Below are positions 5,631 to 8,776 of a DNA stretch of 8,776 nt, piece by piece. A program made the position numbers and the translations under genes. The stretch's first letter is position 1, and each line of letters starts with the position of its first letter. The notes under the pieces are model-generated. The model was not told the origin of the DNA and searched no databases. It saw only the letters and a list, made by a program, of their open reading frames with translations. Source of the stretch: Firmicutes bacterium UBA1535 (GTDB taxonomy: Bacteria > Bacillota > Clostridia > Tissierellales > Sedimentibacteraceae); assembly GCA_002323775.1 (NCBI GenBank), contig DCPV01000275.1:9831-18606 (forward strand), in the 5' to 3' direction.

Positions 5631-8600
5631 ATGAATATGCCATTATTAAACCTTATCATACAACCACTATTAGGGGCGGCAGCAGGTTACATAACAAACG
5701 AATATGCTATAAATATGTTATTCAAAACATACACTCCTTTAAAGCTTGGTGGAGTTATACCTAAAACACGAGAAGCCTTTATAGAAAATGTCAGTACATT
5801 GGTTGAGGAAGATATAATAAACAAAGAAAAGGTAGAGAAAATCCTAAATGATGAAGCTTTTACTAAAAATTTTGATGCCCTGATTCAAGATTTTTTTACT
5901 AAGAGTATATATGAAGTCACAGATAATTTAAGCATCGGCGATAATCCTTTTACAGACAAGGCTTTATTGGACGCAGAAAAATTTATTAATGAACAGATAA
6001 GCTTAAAATTGCCTGAATTAATTAGCTCATTGGCTGAACAAGTAAAGCTTTGTGACGTTTTAGACAAAACACAAATTAGCGTTGTAGTTGAAAGGCTGTA
6101 TTCGTATTTACTTAATATTTTAAAAGATACCAAGATTAGTGATAAATTAGTTTTAAATGTTTTAAATAATAATGAAAATATCTCTCTGATGGACATAGTT
6201 GGATATGATGCTTCTGCTATAATTTCTCAAAATATATCCGATTTATTGGTGGAAAATCTTGCTTATGCTAAAAAGTCTGATAACAATTTTTATGATATTA
6301 ATTCTTTGATAAATGAAACATTTGAAAAAGCAAATATTCCTAGTTTGCTGTTTGAATTTTCAGAAAAATTTATTAACGAAAATGAAAGCAAATTACAAGA
6401 TAGAATATTGTCTATATTTGATAATATAACTACCTCTGATGAATTTAATAAAACTTCGCTTGAATTCTCACAAAAACTTCTTGAATATGCTAAGTATTTG
6501 GATATGCCATTATTGATCCTTGTCGATAAATCCTGTATAAACAATTTCAGAGATATACTATATAAAGAATCTAGCGACTTATCTAATTTGTTGCTTTCTT
6601 TTGTCAATTCAAATAAAACTGAATTGCAAAATATGATCGAAGAAGCTTTAAATGAAACTATAAACGAACAAGATACTGCTAAAAGAGCAGTGCTTTCTAT
6701 GGCTAAGGGCAGTATATTAAGCTCTATCGCAAAAAATGATATATCAGATGTAACATCTGAATATTTTCAAAATTCAAATAACAGACTTAATTTATGCACT
6801 TTAGCTTCTGCGAAGCTAAAGGAGTATTTATCTTCTACTACTATTTCACAGGCTATTGACATTCTTGAAAAAAAAGAAATTTTAAGCGCCGAAGCTTTAA
6901 GCGAATTTTTATTAACTTATATTTCTAGCAATGGTAAAAACATTATAAATAGAGTGCTTGCATATATTAAAGAGCAAATTACTAACGAAGATTTTAAAAA
7001 GGATATAATACTTAAACTCAGAAATGCCTTTATAGATAAGATTGTTTTATCAAGCAAGACTACAGACCTTTTAAATAGTCAATTAAGCATTTATTTGACA
7101 AGATTGTTTGATACAAAATTTAAAGATATTTTAAAAGCCGATTTTAATAATAGCCCTGATATCACTGATAAGCTCACTTATGAAAATTTAGCTCAAGATA
7201 ATTTTAGTTTCAATGATTATATATACAATTATTTAGAACAAAACAAAGAGAAAATAGTAGAAGCTCTTAGTTCTAATATAAGTAATTTTGTCCAAGATAA
7301 AAATATAAATGAGATATTAAATGATGATTTATCAGATAAAATTAATACTTCTTCATGCAATTTTGCATATGGAAAAGTAAATGAGATAAAAGAAAAAATA
7401 TCAGAGGAAAAAGCTTACGATTTATATGATAAATTAAACAATATTGATAATTTGCATAAAAACAGCTCTAAGTTACTTAAGGACGGAGTTATCAACAATT
7501 TAGACTCTTTATTACACAGATTTGTTAAAGGGCTGTCTTTTAAAAATTTAAGCCAGTTAGACGATGATAATCTTATAGAAATGGCTCAAAGCTTTATAGG
7601 AAATAACTTAAAGCCAATTATGATTTTTGGTGCTATGCTTGGGTTGATGGCAGGCTTTATCTTGGCATTTTTGCAGCCTAACAATAATGTTTTTGCTCTC
7701 GTATCTATAAGTGGAATAATTACATGTGCTTTAGTAGGATATTTGACTAATGCTATTGCTATAACTATGCTTTTCAGACCATATAAGGAAATTAAAATAT
7801 TAAGATATATTCCTTTTTTCAGGCATTTTTCTATAGGCTATATAGCTAAAAATAAAGAAAATCTAGCAGATGGAATGTCACAAGCTATAAGTGAATATCT
7901 TCTGACAAAGGAAAGCATGAATGAGCTAATTGATACCTACAAAGACAGCATCAAAGATAGTATAATTTGTAATGCTTCAAAAAACAATTATGAGCTGATT
8001 AACAATGCTTTTATGAGCAATAAGGATAAAATCACAAGTTCAATTTGCGACTATGCCACGGAAGCTTTAAGTACTAATAAAAATAATATTAGCACAGCAA
8101 TCGCAAATGAGCTTGAAAATATTAAGTTAAATGACTTATTGCAAAATGAAGATAACTTTTTTGAAAATAATAATATTAAAAAATCTTCTTTTGAAGGTAA
8201 AATATCAGAATATATTATAAATTCAAAGCTTTATTTTAGCGAGCTAATCCTTAAGTATTTATTAGAAATGGGAAAAATTAATTCTACAAAATCTAAACCT
8301 ATGAGTTCACGCTCAATTGCAAGCATTTTACCTGAATCAATAACAACTAATATTAACAGATTAGTTGCAAATGCTTCGAACAATGGATATGAAGAACTTA
8401 TAGGCATGATTAACTATGAAAATATTAAAAACTTCGCTATAGAGCATGATGGAGATTACCAAAAATTTATCAGTAAAAGTTTGTCGGATATTTTTTCAAC
8501 AAAAGACTTGCTTTCAATACGCAATTCTTCAAAAATTACAGATGATTTTTTCAAAACAATAAACAAAGCTTTAAATTCTCAAGAAAAAATCGGAGAAATA

Positions 8601-8776
8601 TTTAATAAAAAAATATCCGTAATCTCAAATAATTTATTATACAGCTTTTTTGAGAATTTAGGATTAAATTCAGATAAACTGTTAAAGCCAATGCAAGCGA
8701 ATATATCTAAAGCGGTTAAAGAAAAAATTACATCAAAGCTTAACCTCTTAACTAAAATTAGCTATGGTATGATGGG
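5631..8776 (+). CDS. Giant tandem DUF445-family membrane protein (runs off right edge)
   Basis: An open frame of 1048 codons with no stop in the window; the biochemical function of DUF445 (B. subtilis YheB, E. coli YjiN) is unknown. Family members are usually about 350-450 residues with one N-terminal signature. Here the signature occurs twice: GAAAGYITNEYAINMLF at 15-31, followed by IPKTR, and LVGYLTNAIAITMLFRPY at 701-718, followed by YIPFFR. Predicted membrane segments are about 5-21, 664-681 and 687-705. The segment at 664-681 resembles the C-terminal membrane segment of DUF445 proteins, so the chain looks like one complete unit joined to a second through a short QPNNN turn. Between them lie about 600 hydrophilic, mostly helical residues rich in Lys, Asn, Ser, Ile and Leu. 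Start: GGAG at 5619-5622, 8 nt before ATG. It is transcribed divergently from murB. The DNA is visibly more AT-rich than the neighbouring genes. Confidence 0.85.
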   Translation, partial: MNMPLLNLIIQPLLGAAAGYITNEYAINMLFKTYTPLKLGGVIPKTREAFIENVSTLVEEDIINKEKVEKILNDEAFTKNFDALIQDFFTKSIYEVTDNLSIGDNPFTDKALLDAEKFINEQISLKLPELISSLAEQVKLCDVLDKTQISVVVERLYSYLLNILKDTKISDKLVLNVLNNNENISLMDIVGYDASAIISQNISDLLVENLAYAKKSDNNFYDINSLINETFEKANIPSLLFEFSEKFINENESKLQDRILSIFDNITTSDEFNKTSLEFSQKLLEYAKYLDMPLLILVDKSCINNFRDILYKESSDLSNLLLSFVNSNKTELQNMIEEALNETINEQDTAKRAVLSMAKGSILSSIAKNDISDVTSEYFQNSNNRLNLCTLASAKLKEYLSSTTISQAIDILEKKEILSAEALSEFLLTYISSNGKNIINRVLAYIKEQITNEDFKKDIILKLRNAFIDKIVLSSKTTDLLNSQLSIYLTRLFDTKFKDILKADFNNSPDITDKLTYENLAQDNFSFNDYIYNYLEQNKEKIVEALSSNISNFVQDKNINEILNDDLSDKINTSSCNFAYGKVNEIKEKISEEKAYDLYDKLNNIDNLHKNSSKLLKDGVINNLDSLLHRFVKGLSFKNLSQLDDDNLIEMAQSFIGNNLKPIMIFGAMLGLMAGFILAFLQPNNNVFALVSISGIITCALVGYLTNAIAITMLFRPYKEIKILRYIPFFRHFSIGYIAKNKENLADGMSQAISEYLLTKESMNELIDTYKDSIKDSIICNASKNNYELINNAFMSNKDKITSSICDYATEALSTNKNNISTAIANELENIKLNDLLQNEDNFFENNNIKKSSFEGKISEYIINSKLYFSELILKYLLEMGKINSTKSKPMSSRSIASILPESITTNINRLVANASNNGYEELIGMINYENIKNFAIEHDGDYQKFISKSLSDIFSTKDLLSIRNSSKITDDFFKTINKALNSQEKIGEIFNKKISVISNNLLYSFFENLGLNSDKLLKPMQANISKAVKEKITSKLNLLTKISYGMM

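Noticed and set aside
5885..6607. Two minus-strand open frames of 103 and 105 codons (5885-6196, 6290-6607)
   Set aside because: They lie antisense within the DUF445 coding region, show no recognisable motifs, and are explained as shadows of the plus-strand codons.
1..8776. CRISPR arrays, tRNA or rRNA genes, insertion sequences, phage or defence genes
   Set aside because: None was seen: no regularly spaced direct repeats, no tRNA-like cloverleaf in the gaps, no transposase or integrase motifs.

Overview
The window looks like chromosomal DNA of a low-GC Gram-positive bacterium, most likely a member of Clostridia. The evidence is the strong AT bias, clear GGAGG-type ribosome binding sites, and the gene order murB - PHP phosphoesterase - rapZ - yvcK, a run typical of Clostridia and related Firmicutes. 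A genus cannot be named from this sequence.

Layout: from about 5200 down to position 1, six genes lie head to tail on the minus strand. In transcription order they are murB (5198-4263), a PHP-domain hydrolase (4261-3521), rapZ/yvcJ (3439-2585), yvcK (2489-1515), a PAS-PP2C (SpoIIE/RsbU-type) phosphatase (1439-345) and the N-terminal quarter of pgi, which runs off the left edge (326-1). Spacings are short: 1 nt for murB/PHP and 18 nt for phosphatase/pgi. The exception is the rapZ-yvcK gap, which holds an intrinsic-terminator-like hairpin. The usual next gene after yvcK, whiA, is not there. From 5631 to the right edge a single uninterrupted plus-strand frame of at least 1048 codons encodes a very long DUF445-family membrane protein. 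It has two complete-looking DUF445 N-terminal signatures, about 684 residues apart. It has no stop codon inside the window, so it is partial.

The 432-bp divergent gap (5199-5630) is very AT-rich. It holds a probable extended -10 promoter for the DUF445 gene overlapped by a 9-bp inverted repeat, a pair of 10-bp AT palindromes, a weak promoter candidate for murB, and a 48-nt foldable element that abuts the murB start codon and separates it from the only visible Shine-Dalgarno-like sequence.

How the genes fit together (inference from family knowledge): Pgi makes fructose-6-P, the feed for glucosamine-6-P and UDP-GlcNAc. RapZ homologues respond to glucosamine-6-P in E. coli, YvcK binds UDP-sugars and is needed for normal wall growth on gluconeogenic carbon, and MurB reduces UDP-GlcNAc-enolpyruvate. 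The minus-strand cluster therefore reads as a hexose-phosphate/cell-wall-precursor module, with a signal-responsive phosphatase inserted into it. The large DUF445 protein has no known biochemical function. Its tandem architecture and the murB leader are the most unusual things seen here.
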